DNA of 64,000 nucleotides from contig NZ_JABVXC010000005.1 in assembly GCF_013349955.1 (NCBI RefSeq), positions 113,679-177,678 of the forward strand, given 5' to 3'. The position numbers and the translations under genes are program-made. The notes under the pieces are model-generated. The model ran no database searches. It had not been told where the DNA came from and worked only from the letters and a program-made list of their open reading frames with translations. This document shows, one piece after another, positions 38,183 to 47,308 of this stretch (position 1 is the first letter of the stretch; each line of letters opens with the position of its first letter). Source of the stretch: Onishia taeanensis. Lineage in GTDB: Bacteria > Pseudomonadota > Gammaproteobacteria > Pseudomonadales > Halomonadaceae.

Positions 38183-39868
38183 TTAGAATGCCTCCCATTC
38201 AAGCTCGGATTTTCTTTCCTGGTACGTATTGGCCCGACGCACTGGGGGCGATACGTTGGGACGGCTTGCCAACGCTGGGGCCACCGGTGTCGGTAGGTTG
38301 TCGGCTTGATTGTTGCTCAGTTTGAAGGAGGCAATCAAACCATTGAGTCGCTCGGCCTGCTCTCGCATTTCGCCCGCCGCAGCGCTGGACTCTTCAACTA
38401 GTGATGCATTCTGTTGCGTCATGTTATCGAGCTGGTTGATCGCGGTATTGATCTGCATGATACCCAGGCTTTGCTCTTTCGCCCCGGCAGTAATATCACC
38501 GATCACATGAGTTACGCGCTCAATGCTGTCAACGATTTCATTCATTGTCTTGCCGGTACTCTGAACCAGGTCGACGCCTGTTTGAGTGCGAGCGACCGAT
38601 GTATCGATTAACTCACGAATTTCGCGCGAGGCGTCACCGGAGCGGCTTGCCAGCGTGCGGACTTCCTGGGCAACAACCGCGAATCCCCGGCCATGCTCCC
38701 CGGCGCGTGCAGCCTCGACAGAAGCGTTGAGTGCCAGGATATTGGTCTGGAAAGCAATACCATCGATCAGGGTGATGATTTCGCTGATCTGAGAGGCCGA
38801 CGTTCTGATCTCCTCCATGGTGCTCTGGACTTGGTTCATGGCTTCCTGCCCACGGCGAGTAACATCTACCGTTGACAGGACAAGCTGATTGGCCTCTGTC
38901 GCAGCATCTGAAGTAACGGCGACGGTTGCGGTGATTTCCTCCATAGAAGCCGATGTTTCCTGCAGACTCGAAGCCGCTTGCTCTGTGCGTGATGCAAGAT
39001 CCTGGCTGCCCTTGGCGATTTCATCCGAGGCAAAATGCACGCTCTTGGTACTGGTGCTCACTGCCTGAAGGGTCTTATCGATGCGGCTGACGAAGGCATT
39101 GAACTGTAGCGCTAGATCGCCGATTTCATCGGTGCGTTTGGTATTGATTCGAGCAGTCAGATCTCCATCACCCTCAGCAATCTCTTTGATACGCCCGGTA
39201 ATCTGGCGAATCGCTTTCGACATCATCTGCGGACCAATGAGAGCCAGTGATACGGCACCGATGAAGACTAGAATGACGAAAGTCAATGTGGAGGTCTGGT
39301 GAGTGTTTATCTTGCTGATAGCGTGGGCTTCCATCTCCAGAATTTTGGGCATGATGGCCTCGCCGGCAGCGTTCAAGAAATCTCTGAAATCCGCGAAAGT
39401 AGCAGTGGCTTGTCCATCCAGAAGGCTATCGGCGGCAATGTCATTATCTTGTGCATGAAAAGTGATGACATTCTTGGCTTGCGCCAACCATTGCGTGAAC
39501 TTTTCCTCGCTACCGTTCAATAACTGGGTGACTTCAGGATGATTCACCATGACGCTCGAGAATTCGTTGATGCGGTCTTGAACCTGTTGTGTATTTTCCT
39601 GGAAGTCGCTGATGGCTTTTTCAGCATTTTCAGTGCCCGGCTCTTCTCGCATGTATTCCAGTACACTCATCTGGGCCTGATACAGGTCGCGATCAGCATT
39701 GGTGATGAGGAAAATGGCGCGGGTAAAGTCGTTGCCGATTTCTACCATATGCTTCTTCATGGAGCTTACGAGGAAGAAGTTGAGGGCAAAAACGATTAGC
39801 AGGGATATTGCTACCCCGGTAAAGGCAACAGAGTATTTCACGCTAATACGGTTTAAGGCTTTTTTCAT
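38183..39868 (-). CDS. Methyl-accepting chemotaxis protein
   Basis: 561 residues. TM1 ~10-32, a periplasmic four-helix-bundle ligand domain, TM2 ~190-212, HAMP, and a long signalling hairpin with the conserved tip [20 protein letters not shown]. The chain ends EWEAF, a match to the xWxxF pentapeptide that tethers CheR/CheB, after a flexible proline-rich linker; this marks a high-abundance-type receptor. Ligand unknown. Start ATG 39868 (MKKALNRIS) has only a weak ribosome site. The REC-EAL gene follows on the same strand, 149 nt downstream. Confidence 0.95.
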   Translation of the reverse strand: MKKALNRISVKYSVAFTGVAISLLIVFALNFFLVSSMKKHMVEIGNDFTRAIFLITNADRDLYQAQMSVLEYMREEPGTENAEKAISDFQENTQQVQDRINEFSSVMVNHPEVTQLLNGSEEKFTQWLAQAKNVITFHAQDNDIAADSLLDGQATATFADFRDFLNAAGEAIMPKILEMEAHAISKINTHQTSTLTFVILVFIGAVSLALIGPQMMSKAIRQITGRIKEIAEGDGDLTARINTKRTDEIGDLALQFNAFVSRIDKTLQAVSTSTKSVHFASDEIAKGSQDLASRTEQAASSLQETSASMEEITATVAVTSDAATEANQLVLSTVDVTRRGQEAMNQVQSTMEEIRTSASQISEIITLIDGIAFQTNILALNASVEAARAGEHGRGFAVVAQEVRTLASRSGDASREIRELIDTSVARTQTGVDLVQSTGKTMNEIVDSIERVTHVIGDITAGAKEQSLGIMQINTAINQLDNMTQQNASLVEESSAAAGEMREQAERLNGLIASFKLSNNQADNLPTPVAPALASRPNVSPPVRRANTYQERKSELEWEAF

Positions 39869-40147
39869 TTTCGTTATCTCGAGAAGTCTGGCTTTTGTGT
39901 AAGCCTTTTTGGTGTGACTACCCGATGAAAAGTACTGTGGACCTTGCAAATCGTCTACATGCCGACGCTATCTTTCACGCTTGTTTACATTTGGGGAAGA
40001 TCGTGGCTCCTTGCCCTCGTCATATCACTAGTGGTGTCGGGAAATTTGACGTGATGAAAGGCGTGTAGCTTGCGAGAGCCAGGCTGCGTTTTACCTCAGT
40101 GCTGCTTGTGGCTGTTACCCGCCGCTCATAGTGCCTCCGCCGCTGAA

Positions 40148-40363
40148 TCAGCCTCGGCGGCGCAGCGGATCGAGCAGCCCGCTGAGGCCGTTGTGGTCGA
40201 TCTCCTGCATCAGTTGCAGTAGCCGGCCGATTTCGCCATTAGGAAAACCCTCCCGGGCAAACCAGTTGAGGTAGCCGCCGGGCAGGTCCGCGATCAGGGT
40301 GCCCTGATGCTTGCCAAAGGGCATTTTCAGTGTCACCAAGCGTTCCAGGTCTTCGGGGTTCAC
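40148..40363 (-). CDS. DUF3820 family small protein
   Basis: 71 residues, GTG start at 40363 after GAGGAA. The sequence (LVTLKMPFGKHQGTLIADLP; YLNWFAREGFPNGEIGRLL) is the DUF3820 fold, a small winged-helix-like family annotated in some genomes as a putative quorum-sensing-regulated virulence factor. No activity is known. Monocistronic. Confidence 0.85.
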   Translation of the reverse strand: MNPEDLERLVTLKMPFGKHQGTLIADLPGGYLNWFAREGFPNGEIGRLLQLMQEIDHNGLSGLLDPLRRRG

Positions 40364-40553
40364 GGCATTTTCCTCGAAAGGTCAGCGAAGGTTTGCGGCG
40401 CCCATGATGGTGTGGGCGTGGTCAGGGGTGCGGTCTTGGTTTATCCCTGTCAGCGGCGAGCTTACGTCAGCGCGCGCTTTCTCTCTATCTCGTTGGCATC
40501 TTGTCTGCCTGTTGCCAGTCAGCACCAGCTTGTTGAGAATGCTGATGGTAACG

Positions 40554-40595
40554 ACTATTAGGAACCTAATAGTAGGAGCCCAATATCAGGGACCT
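40554..40595 (+). repeat. Degenerate tandem repeat, three 14-nt units
   Basis: Units ACTATTAGGAACCT, AATAGTAGGAGCCC and AATATCAGGGACCT run head to tail, ending 32 nt before the start of the NAD(P)-binding protein gene. Similarity between units is partial. Confidence 0.55.
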
Positions 40596-40627
40596 AGCGA
40601 GCGACAAGAACCGATAGGGAGACGAGC

Positions 40628-41260
40628 ATGACCACCTTAGTGATCGGTGCCAACGGCCAGATCGGCCACCAGTTCTGCGCGATTGCCGCCAAAACCGGAC
40701 TGCCTATCAAGGCCATGATCCGCCATGAAGACCAGCGCGCCTGGTTCACCGAACAGGGCATCGACACCGTGATTGCCGACCTGGAAGGCGACTTTCGCCA
40801 TGCCTTCGAAGGCTGCGATCAGGTGTTGTTCACGGCAGGCTCTGGCCCACATACCGGGCCTGACAAGACGCTGTTGATCGACTTGTACGCGGCCACCCGC
40901 GTCGTTGACGCCAGCCGCGAGCTCGGCATCAAGCGCTTTTTAATGGTCAGCGCCCTGCGCGCCGAGAACCCGCAGGAAGCCCCGGAGAAGCTGCGACCTT
41001 ACATGGCTGCCAAGTTTGCTGCCGATGCCTACTTGAGAAGCGCCGGCGTGCCCTACCTGATTCTCAAGCCCGGGCGATTGACTGACGAACCCGCCAGCGA
41101 ACGCGTTGCTACCTCGCTTGAGGAAACCGGCGGCGAGAATACCGTCTCGCGTGCCAACGTCGCCCATGCGTTGGTGCATCTGGTCAAGACAAACGACCTT
41201 ATAGACCGCGAGTTCTGCCTGCTCGACGGCGAGCGCGAGATCGGCGCAGCGCTCTACTAG
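40628..41260 (+). CDS. NAD(P)-binding SDR-like protein (NmrA/YwnB type)
   Basis: 210 residues, atypical short-chain dehydrogenase. The N-terminal dinucleotide motif VIGANGQIGHQF (GxxGxxG) and the segments FTAGSGPHTG, FLMVSALRAENP, YMAAKFAADAYL and ILKPGRLTDEP match the NAD(P)H-binding SDR_a5-type proteins. No catalytic YxxxK is evident in the usual place, so it may be a redox sensor or a flavin reductase; substrate unknown. GGGAG precedes the ATG. Confidence 0.85.
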   Translation: MTTLVIGANGQIGHQFCAIAAKTGLPIKAMIRHEDQRAWFTEQGIDTVIADLEGDFRHAFEGCDQVLFTAGSGPHTGPDKTLLIDLYAATRVVDASRELGIKRFLMVSALRAENPQEAPEKLRPYMAAKFAADAYLRSAGVPYLILKPGRLTDEPASERVATSLEETGGENTVSRANVAHALVHLVKTNDLIDREFCLLDGEREIGAALY

Positions 41261-41269
41261 TCGTGCGTT

Positions 41270-41302
41270 CCGGCATCTTCTTGCCTGGCAGGCTGATGCC
41301 GG
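41270..41302. terminator. Hairpin after the SDR-like gene
   Basis: CCGGCATC pairs with GATGCCGG, enclosing a smaller GCCT/AGGC stem. It starts nine nt after the stop codon. No T tract, so factor-independent termination is uncertain. Confidence 0.5.
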
Positions 41303-41428
41303 CAGCCCGATTCGCGCAGCCATTACGGACATTGGTAGCGGAATATAATAAGCATGCTATTTATTTTGACCTACGTTTGCTGCCATGATTAGTCTGCCCG
41401 ATCCCCTGACTGCATACTACGAGATTCT

Positions 41429-42160
41429 ATGAACGCTACTATCGAGCTGCTGAAATCCCATCGGTCGATCCGCAAGTTCACCGAGCAGAAGATTCCCCAC
41501 GAGCTGTTGCTGGAGCTCGTCCGTGCCGGCCAGAGTGCCGCCACCTCCAGTCACGTTCAGGCGTACAGCGTCATCCACGTGAAGAATCCGGCCAACCGCC
41601 AGAAAATTGCCGAACTGGCTGGCGGGCAGGCCTATGTCGCCGATGCCTCTGACTTCCTGGTGTTCTGCGCCGATATGAAACGCCCCACCGAGGCCTCGGA
41701 ACGGACCGGTGCCAACGTGGTGCGCGGCATGACCGAGCAACTGCTGGTGGCAAGTGTCGATACCGCCCTGATGGCCCAGAACGTCGCGGTCGCCGCCGAA
41801 TCCGAAGGACTTGGCATCTGCTATATCGGAGGTATCCGCAACAATCCCCAGGCCGTCAGCGATCTGCTACACCTGCCCGAGCATGTTTATCCGGTCTTCG
41901 GCATGTGCATTGGCTACCCGGCCCAGACCCCCGACATCAAGCCGCGGCTGCCGGTAGAGGCGATTCTCAAGGAAGATGTCTACGACGATGATCATCAGCA
42001 GGTGGCGGCCTTCGACGACACCATGCATCGCTACTACCGCGAACGCAGCGGCGGTAACAAGGATGCCGACTGGTCGCACAACCTCACCCCGTTATTCGAT
42101 ACCAAGCTGCGTCCCCACATGCGCGACTTCCTGGTCGAGCGCGGCTTCGAAATGAAGTGA
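41429..42160 (+). CDS. nfsA: Oxygen-insensitive NADPH nitroreductase, NfsA/FRP family
   Basis: 243-residue FMN-dependent reductase. NfsA/FRP features: HRSIRKFTEQKIP at the N-terminus (FMN phosphate contacts), SAATSSHVQAYSVI, GLGICYIGGIRNNP, and the C-terminal NADPH-recognition region PVFGMCIGYPAQ...KPRLP. Reduces nitroaromatics or quinones with NADPH; cellular role is commonly linked to oxidative stress. Monocistronic. Confidence 0.9.
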   Translation: MNATIELLKSHRSIRKFTEQKIPHELLLELVRAGQSAATSSHVQAYSVIHVKNPANRQKIAELAGGQAYVADASDFLVFCADMKRPTEASERTGANVVRGMTEQLLVASVDTALMAQNVAVAAESEGLGICYIGGIRNNPQAVSDLLHLPEHVYPVFGMCIGYPAQTPDIKPRLPVEAILKEDVYDDDHQQVAAFDDTMHRYYRERSGGNKDADWSHNLTPLFDTKLRPHMRDFLVERGFEMK

Positions 42161-42173
42161 GGTGCACGTTAAA

Positions 42174-42209
42174 CGACTGTCTCCGCGACTGGCTCAGCGA
42201 CTGGCTCGG
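42174..42209 (+). repeat. Tandem repeat, three 12-nt units
   Basis: CGACTGTCTCCG, CGACTGGCTCAG and CGACTGGCTCGG follow one another 13 nt after the nfsA stop, between the converging nfsA and ygjV-like genes. Confidence 0.8.
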
Positions 42210-42233
42210 ACAGGGCCTCAAATGGTTTCAGCA

Positions 42234-42761
42234 TCAGCCGTGGATATAGCGCAGGCGGGCGTCACGCCGGAGGCGGACAATAGTGATCACGTTGGTCACG
42301 AAAATCAGGCTTTCGGCGATGGTGCCGCCAATCGAGCCGGCCAGCAGGTTGCTGGCGACCCAGCACAGCGCCGCCGCCGCCAGGGCGGCGCGCATGGCAA
42401 TGCCGCGCAGCATGAACATTCCCCAGGTGCCCAGCAGCCCGGCCATCAGTGCCGGGATGTCTCGCGGGCCACTCCAGGTCAGCACAGCCACCGCGAGAGT
42501 CGCCACTAGCATCCCGAGCATAAGCCTGACGTTACGTGGAAAACGGCGCACCAGTGCGATGCGCAGCACGATCAGCGCCGAAATTCCTGCCGCTACCCAG
42601 CTTCCGAACAGCGCGAACTGGGCGGCGAAGGCGACGTTGGCGAATAGCAGCAGCACGAACAGTTTGTCATCGCGCTTGCTGGCAAATGCGACGAGGCAGA
42701 GGGCCAAGGCCACCAGGCTGACGCCTTGACCCAATAGCCATGTTGAGCTGATCTCTTCCAT
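42234..42761 (-). CDS. YgjV-family inner-membrane protein
   Basis: 175 residues, five to six TM helices, matching the YgjV family (LLGQGVSLVALALCLVAFAS; GSWVAAGISALIVLRI; FVTNVITIVRLRRD). Function unknown. The ATG at 42761 is preceded closely by GGAAGG; an in-frame ATG four codons earlier (42773) lies in a 12-nt duplication covering both ATGs, so the exact start is unclear. Confidence 0.78.
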   Translation of the reverse strand: MEEISSTWLLGQGVSLVALALCLVAFASKRDDKLFVLLLFANVAFAAQFALFGSWVAAGISALIVLRIALVRRFPRNVRLMLGMLVATLAVAVLTWSGPRDIPALMAGLLGTWGMFMLRGIAMRAALAAAALCWVASNLLAGSIGGTIAESLIFVTNVITIVRLRRDARLRYIHG

Positions 42762-43118
42762 GCAACCTTCCATGCAACGTCCGCCGTCGAGGCGGGGGGA
42801 GTGGTCTGAATAATGCAGGCGAGGCCATGCTACCACGCTGATGGTGCGATGATGGGGGCCTTGGCGGGCACTGGCAAGGTGATGACGAGCCCTGCTAGGC
42901 CTGAGGAAGCACGCTTGGCATCGATCAATGGGCTAACGTCAGTCGCAATGACATTGATGGTTGGTTCATGCCTGGGCCAAGACGGGGGTGAGTCTGTTAC
43001 CGTCGGGCCTGCGATAGTCAGTCGCTGCGTATGCTGCTTGACTAGAGCGGTCGGTCGGCGCTGCAGATGCAGGATCTGAGAGTGCCGACAGGGTTGATGC
43101 TTGCCAAAAGGAGGCCGA
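42762..43118. other. Divergent intergenic region, ygjV-like / MFS gene
   Basis: 357 nt without a convincing gene. A 12-nt direct duplication (TTCCATGCAAC-type) spans the ygjV-like start. No operator or promoter stands out. Confidence 0.45.
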
Positions 43119-44591
43119 ATGAAGCCGCTTTCTAGTACCGGGTTTGCGCTCTTTGGCGCAGCACTGATCGCTATCAGTTACGGGCTCGCGCGTTTCGCCT
43201 TTGGCCTGTTCGTGCCGCCCATTCGCGATGAGCTGGAACTCACGGCGTCCGTGATCGGTATCATCGGCTCGCTGCCCCTCATCAGCTTCCTGCTCGCCAC
43301 GCTCGTTGCTCCGTTCGCTGCTGACCACCTCGGTGCCCGCAACGCGGCGGTGCTGTCCGGCGCCTTCGGCGTCGCCGGGCTGGCATTGATCAGTCAGTCG
43401 AGTAGTGCACTGACACTCGGTGCAGGGGTGTTCGCATGCGGCATTTGTACCGGCCTGATGATGCCGGCGCTCACGGCGGCCATGCAGGCGCTGGTCAGGC
43501 GCTCGCTGCACGGGCGTGTTAGTTCCGTCATGAATGCGGGCACCAGTATCGGCGTGGTCGTTGCCGTGCCAACGGTGCTTTTCCTGACCGGCGCCTGGCG
43601 CCTCGCCTATATCTCATTCGCCGTGCTGGCCGCCATCGGCGTGATCGCCGCATGGTTTCTGTTGCCCTCGGTATCGAGGATCTTGCCGGCAAACGCCGCT
43701 CCTCCGCCTCCCATCAACGAATTGCCGTGGTCGCGGCTGATCAGGCTCTCGCTATTCGCCTTCCTGATGGGCTTCGTCTCAGCGGCCTACTGGATCTTCG
43801 CGCCTGACCTGGTGGTCACCCTTGGCGGCCTGTCATCCGGTGTTACCGGGTGGCTGTGGCTCGCGGTGGGCCTAGCTGGCCTCGGCGGGGCTGTGGTGGC
43901 GGACCTGGCCGATCGCAACAACCCTCCCATCACTCATGCCCTGATGTTGATGATGCTGGCAGCCAGCCTCGCTTTGCTAGCAGCAAGCCCCGGCCAGCCG
44001 CTGCTGGCGGCATTCTCTGCGCTGGTCTTCGGCTTGGCTTATATGAGTTTGACGGGCCTTTACCTGATGACCGGCATTCGCCTGTTGCCGGGTCGGCTGT
44101 CGGTTGGCCCGGTGTTGCCGTTCATGGCCGTCTCGGTGGGGCAAGCGACCGGTTCGCCCGTGGTCGGCATGCTGGTCAATGCATTTGGCTACGCCAATGC
44201 GTTCGCCATGTTCTCCGCGCTCGGCATTCTGGTCGCCATCCTTTCCCCCTTCTATCCAGGCTACATTGCCCAGGCCGAAGAAGAGGAAAGTGGTGAAGAA
44301 GATACTGGTCTCCAGGCAGCATACGATTACCAGCTGCAAGACGAAGAGGGCGAGCCGCTCCATCCCGAGGCGGATATCATCGAGGAAGCAGAAGAAGCAG
44401 AAGCAGAAGAGGCCGCCGCCGCTGAAGCGGAGGAAGAAGCCAGCGCAAGTAGCGGTGATGCTGACTCCGTCCAATCAGACGCAAATACCGATGAGGCCGA
44501 AGCCACTACAGCACAGGCCACATCGGCCCAACCCTCTTCAGACGAAGCAGCCACCGATTCGCAGAAGCCAATCTACAAAGGCAGCCCATGA
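43119..44591 (+). CDS. MFS transporter with long acidic C-terminal tail
   Basis: 490 residues; ATG 43119 follows AAGGAGG. Residues 1-385 are a 12-TM major-facilitator core of the YbfB/YjiJ type (ISYGLARFAFGLFVPPIRDE; GLMMPALTAAMQALV; GMLVNAFGYANAF). The last ~105 residues form an unusual hydrophilic tail very rich in Glu and Ala, then Ser/Thr/Asp, ending QKPIYKGSP. The family normally stops at the membrane core; the tail is in frame with no break. Substrate unknown. Confidence 0.85.
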   Translation: MKPLSSTGFALFGAALIAISYGLARFAFGLFVPPIRDELELTASVIGIIGSLPLISFLLATLVAPFAADHLGARNAAVLSGAFGVAGLALISQSSSALTLGAGVFACGICTGLMMPALTAAMQALVRRSLHGRVSSVMNAGTSIGVVVAVPTVLFLTGAWRLAYISFAVLAAIGVIAAWFLLPSVSRILPANAAPPPPINELPWSRLIRLSLFAFLMGFVSAAYWIFAPDLVVTLGGLSSGVTGWLWLAVGLAGLGGAVVADLADRNNPPITHALMLMMLAASLALLAASPGQPLLAAFSALVFGLAYMSLTGLYLMTGIRLLPGRLSVGPVLPFMAVSVGQATGSPVVGMLVNAFGYANAFAMFSALGILVAILSPFYPGYIAQAEEEESGEEDTGLQAAYDYQLQDEEGEPLHPEADIIEEAEEAEAEEAAAAEAEEEASASSGDADSVQSDANTDEAEATTAQATSAQPSSDEAATDSQKPIYKGSP

Positions 44592-44737
44592 GGCATTGAG
44601 GCAGCGATGTAGGCGGCCAAGAACACGCCTTAGCAGCCAACGCGTCCGCCATAACGGACTGGCTTTGTTGTGGCGCAAGGGCGCTGGGGCGAGAGACTTG
44701 GGGCGTGAGTTTGTAGGAAACGTCTGGAGAGAGACGA

Positions 44738-44758
44738 TAGCGCCCCACAGGGGCGCTA
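44738..44758. terminator. Perfect GC hairpin between converging genes
   Basis: TAGCGCCCC/GGGGCGCTA, a 9-bp perfect stem with loop ACA, between the MFS and coiled-coil protein genes. There is no T tract on either strand, so termination is inferred from position. Confidence 0.5.
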
Positions 44759-44783
44759 CTGTGTAAAGGAGGGTGTAGCTTAA

Positions 44784-45071
44784 TTACTTGAAGCGGGAGC
44801 GCGCCTTTTCCAAGGAGTCGCTAAGCGAGTCCCAGGCGCGTTCCGCGCCAGCCTTGACGTCGTCCCAAGCATCGTCGCTTGAGTTGCGAAGCTCATCGAG
44901 CTTCTCGCGCATCTCCTCGCGCTTCGCCTCTAGCCGGTCGACCTCCTGTTCTTGATCGATTCGTGCGTCGGCCTCGGCGCCTCGGGCTTTTGCCCTCATC
45001 TTGTCCAGCTCGGCCTGTAGCTCATCCAGCTTGGCACGCAGCTTCTGCTCGTAGGCATTTTTCTCGCTCAT
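44784..45071 (-). CDS. Small coiled-coil protein
   Basis: 95 residues, almost entirely charged heptad sequence (KLRAKLDELQAELDKMRAKA; RLEAKREEMREKLDELRN) followed by an amphipathic helix with spaced tryptophans (DDAWDDVKAGAERAWDSL). This resembles the sll1863-type/apolipoprotein-like stress proteins of bacteria. No catalytic feature. AAGGAAAGGAC-type ribosome site upstream. Monocistronic. Confidence 0.8.
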   Translation of the reverse strand: MSEKNAYEQKLRAKLDELQAELDKMRAKARGAEADARIDQEQEVDRLEAKREEMREKLDELRNSSDDAWDDVKAGAERAWDSLSDSLEKARSRFK

Positions 45072-45235
45072 GGGAAAGTCCTTTCCTTTTGGCCAGTGTA
45101 GAGAACCTTGAAGATAGCTCGTGCTGACGACAAGGTGGTTACGATGACAGTGACATATCTAGCCGGGGCGACTGCAAGGCACAAAAGTGTCCAACGGCCA
45201 GCAAACTATGTGGCGTCAGCTACCTTGACTGTTTT

Positions 45236-45271
45236 TTCGGTACGTTCTTCGGTACGTTTTTCGCTACGCTC
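45236..45271 (+). repeat. Tandem repeat, three 12-nt units
   Basis: TTCGGTACGTTC, TTCGGTACGTTT and TTCGCTACGCTC run head to tail, ending 30 nt before the beta-lactamase start. Confidence 0.85.
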
Positions 45272-45301
45272 TTCCTTCACCCCTAGGGTAACGCCGATCT
45301 C

Positions 45302-46108
45302 ATGACACGATTCGCTCGTCTGGCTGCTGCGGCCCTGTTGATTCTGATACCCCTGAACGCTTCGGCCGAAGAATGGCAACAACGCCCTGATTGGGCCGAC
45401 GTGTTCGCCGAGCAAAAGGCTGTCAACGGCACGCTGGTGATTGTCGATAAGCGGGAGGGCCGTGCAGGACGCTTTGTGGTGAATCCCGAACGTGCCAATC
45501 AGCGGCTCTCGCCGGCGTCTACCTTCAAGGTGCCCCACGCACTGTTCGCACTGGATGCCGGTGCAGTGGATGACGAGTTCGAGGTGTTTCCCTGGGATGG
45601 AACCGAGCGCGATGTGCCGCCCTGGAACCAGGACCAGACCCTGCGCTCGGCGCTGCGCTATTCCACCGTATGGGTCTTCCAGCGCCTGGCCAACCAGATC
45701 GGTCGCGAGCGCGAGCAGGCCTACCTGAGTGAGATCGGCTACGGCAACGCCCGAGTGGGTGATGACGTCGAGACCTTCTGGCTAGATGGCAGCCTTAGGG
45801 TCAGTGCCGTCGAGCAGGTCGAATTCCTCGAGCGGCTCTATGACATGGCGCTGCCTTTCACCGAAGCTGACCAGCGGCTGGTGAAAGACATCATGATCAA
45901 TCAAGCAGATGGTGACTGGATTCTGCGTGCCAAGAGCGGCTGGGACGGCCAGGTCGGTTGGTGGGTCGGCTGGGTCGAGCGGCCCAGCGGCCCGGTGTTC
46001 TTCGCGTTGAATCTCGACACCCCCGAGCGCTTGGCCGACCTGCCCAAGCGCAAAGCCATCACCCGAGCGGTGCTGCGTCGTTTGGAAGCGCTGCCGATGT
46101 CGCAATGA
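45302..46108 (+). CDS. Class D (OXA-type) beta-lactamase
   Basis: 268 residues with a signal peptide (cleavage near NASAEE, residue 22), hence periplasmic. All class D landmarks are present: S73-TF-K76 (active serine and the lysine normally carbamylated), S121-TV, Y147-G-N149, W160-region, and K211-S-G. Located in a housekeeping-like neighbourhood with no mobile element or integron site visible and with host-like composition, so it is probably a resident gene. Spectrum cannot be inferred. Confidence 0.93.
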   Translation: MTRFARLAAAALLILIPLNASAEEWQQRPDWADVFAEQKAVNGTLVIVDKREGRAGRFVVNPERANQRLSPASTFKVPHALFALDAGAVDDEFEVFPWDGTERDVPPWNQDQTLRSALRYSTVWVFQRLANQIGREREQAYLSEIGYGNARVGDDVETFWLDGSLRVSAVEQVEFLERLYDMALPFTEADQRLVKDIMINQADGDWILRAKSGWDGQVGWWVGWVERPSGPVFFALNLDTPERLADLPKRKAITRAVLRRLEALPMSQ

Positions 46109-46140
46109 GCCAAGCCCCGCGCTAACCGGCGCTGCCGCGG

Positions 46141-46911
46141 TTAGCCCGCTGCCATTCGCATCGCCAGATCGTTCAGGAAGTCCTGGATGCGGGCGGCATT
46201 GGTGCCCAGGTCGCTCTGGCCGACCCGTGATGCCGAGCGCATGTCGACCCTCACACCGTCATCTACCTGCGTTAGGCGGATCACTACGTCGTCCTTGAAG
46301 CCAAACCAGCGGGTGGTGGCGGTGGCCTCGAGCCTCGAGTCGCTGACGGCCGCGACCTCCCAGCCTCTAGCGACTACCGTGGCCTCGACTGCCGCCATGG
46401 CATCTTCCATCGGCACGGGGAGGGTGAGCGCGTGCAGCCTGCCATAGGCGGCCCGCTGTTGGTCGGCGAAGCCCTGCGGATAGGCCACTTCGTTGGGGGC
46501 GGCTTCCCGCGCAGCGGCCAGCGCCTCGAAGGCCGGCGGATGCTCGAGATCGGTAGTGATGTCATGGATTGGCGGTACCGTTTGAGCCCGCTGCATCATG
46601 TGAGCGGGCAGGGCGATCATCGCCACCACTGCCGCGCTGGTGAGCAGCCCCACCAGTACCAGGCGCCAGCGGCGACAGAAGGCCGCGACCAGCACTGTGA
46701 TCAGGCCCACCGCGCCTGCGCCTACCGCCAAGTGCGCGCCCTGACGCAGCATTGAGAATGAGGTGCCAAGCGACACCCAGTCCAACCGGTAGGCGCTGCC
46801 TGATCCCGCCATCAGAGCCGCTGCGGCGACCACCAGCACAACACCCAGCCAGGCGCTCACGACCGGCCAGGCTCCGCCGCGCGGTCGCGGCTTGAATATC
46901 GAAGATGCCAT
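46141..46911 (-). CDS. DUF1499 membrane protein
   Basis: 256 residues: three N-terminal TM helices (~15-110) then a DUF1499 domain (PPIHDITTDLEHPPAF; ARGWEVAAVSDSRLEATATT; WFGFKDDVVIRL; VDMRSASRVGQSDLGTNAARI). AAGGAG precedes the ATG. Function unknown; the family is common in proteobacteria, often as a soluble protein, here fused to membrane helices. Confidence 0.85.
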   Translation of the reverse strand: MASSIFKPRPRGGAWPVVSAWLGVVLVVAAAALMAGSGSAYRLDWVSLGTSFSMLRQGAHLAVGAGAVGLITVLVAAFCRRWRLVLVGLLTSAAVVAMIALPAHMMQRAQTVPPIHDITTDLEHPPAFEALAAAREAAPNEVAYPQGFADQQRAAYGRLHALTLPVPMEDAMAAVEATVVARGWEVAAVSDSRLEATATTRWFGFKDDVVIRLTQVDDGVRVDMRSASRVGQSDLGTNAARIQDFLNDLAMRMAAG

Positions 46912-47308
46912 CTTTGCTCCTTGTCAGTTTTCACCCGGAATTCGGTGGTGGTTCTTCAGACATGCGTCGTTGTTTATGGAGTCAGCGATGACGGAGCCGT
47001 CTATGGCACCGTCTATGCAACAGAGGCCTCAGCATACGTGCAGCAGCGCCTCTATACCTATTCTACTGCCAGTGGCGGAATGTGCCTTGGCGTTGGCGAG
47101 CGATACCGACAACACAAACGCCAGCGCGCTATGGTGGCGCCTTTGCAGCCCTGGTTCGTGATATGGCTCGCGTTTCTTGAAGCATCCTGCTTTGAATCAG
47201 CCTGATTTGAGTCAGAGAGCGCATGCAAAACATGCTAAAGCACGGGTGACTGCGGCAGACATCCTGATAGGCTAGGTGCTGACAAGGATGCCGCAAAGGA
47301 TCTGCGTA
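46912..47308. other. Gene-free region with two short tandem repeats
   Basis: 397 nt between divergent genes. It holds a 12-nt pair (GAGCCGTCTATG/GCACCGTCTATG, 46994-47017), a three-unit 15-nt array (47173-47217) and a small palindrome GCATG/CATGC (47221-47235). No credible coding sequence. Confidence 0.5.
47173..47217 (+). repeat. Tandem repeat, three 15-nt units
   Basis: TTTCTTGAAGCATCC, TGCTTTGAATCAGCC and TGATTTGAGTCAGAG; the second and third are clearly related, the first about two-thirds identical. Confidence 0.6.

Noticed and set aside
39900-39990. A sigma-28 (flagellar) promoter upstream of the chemoreceptor gene
   Set aside because: A TAAA on the minus strand is at the right distance, but the second half matches GCCGATAA in too few positions.
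41571-41753. Small frames antisense to nfsA
   Set aside because: Arginine/proline-rich shadows with no ribosome site.
46994-47017. A 12-nt pair as one of the three-unit arrays
   Set aside because: Only two units are clear, so it was not counted with the triplicate repeats.
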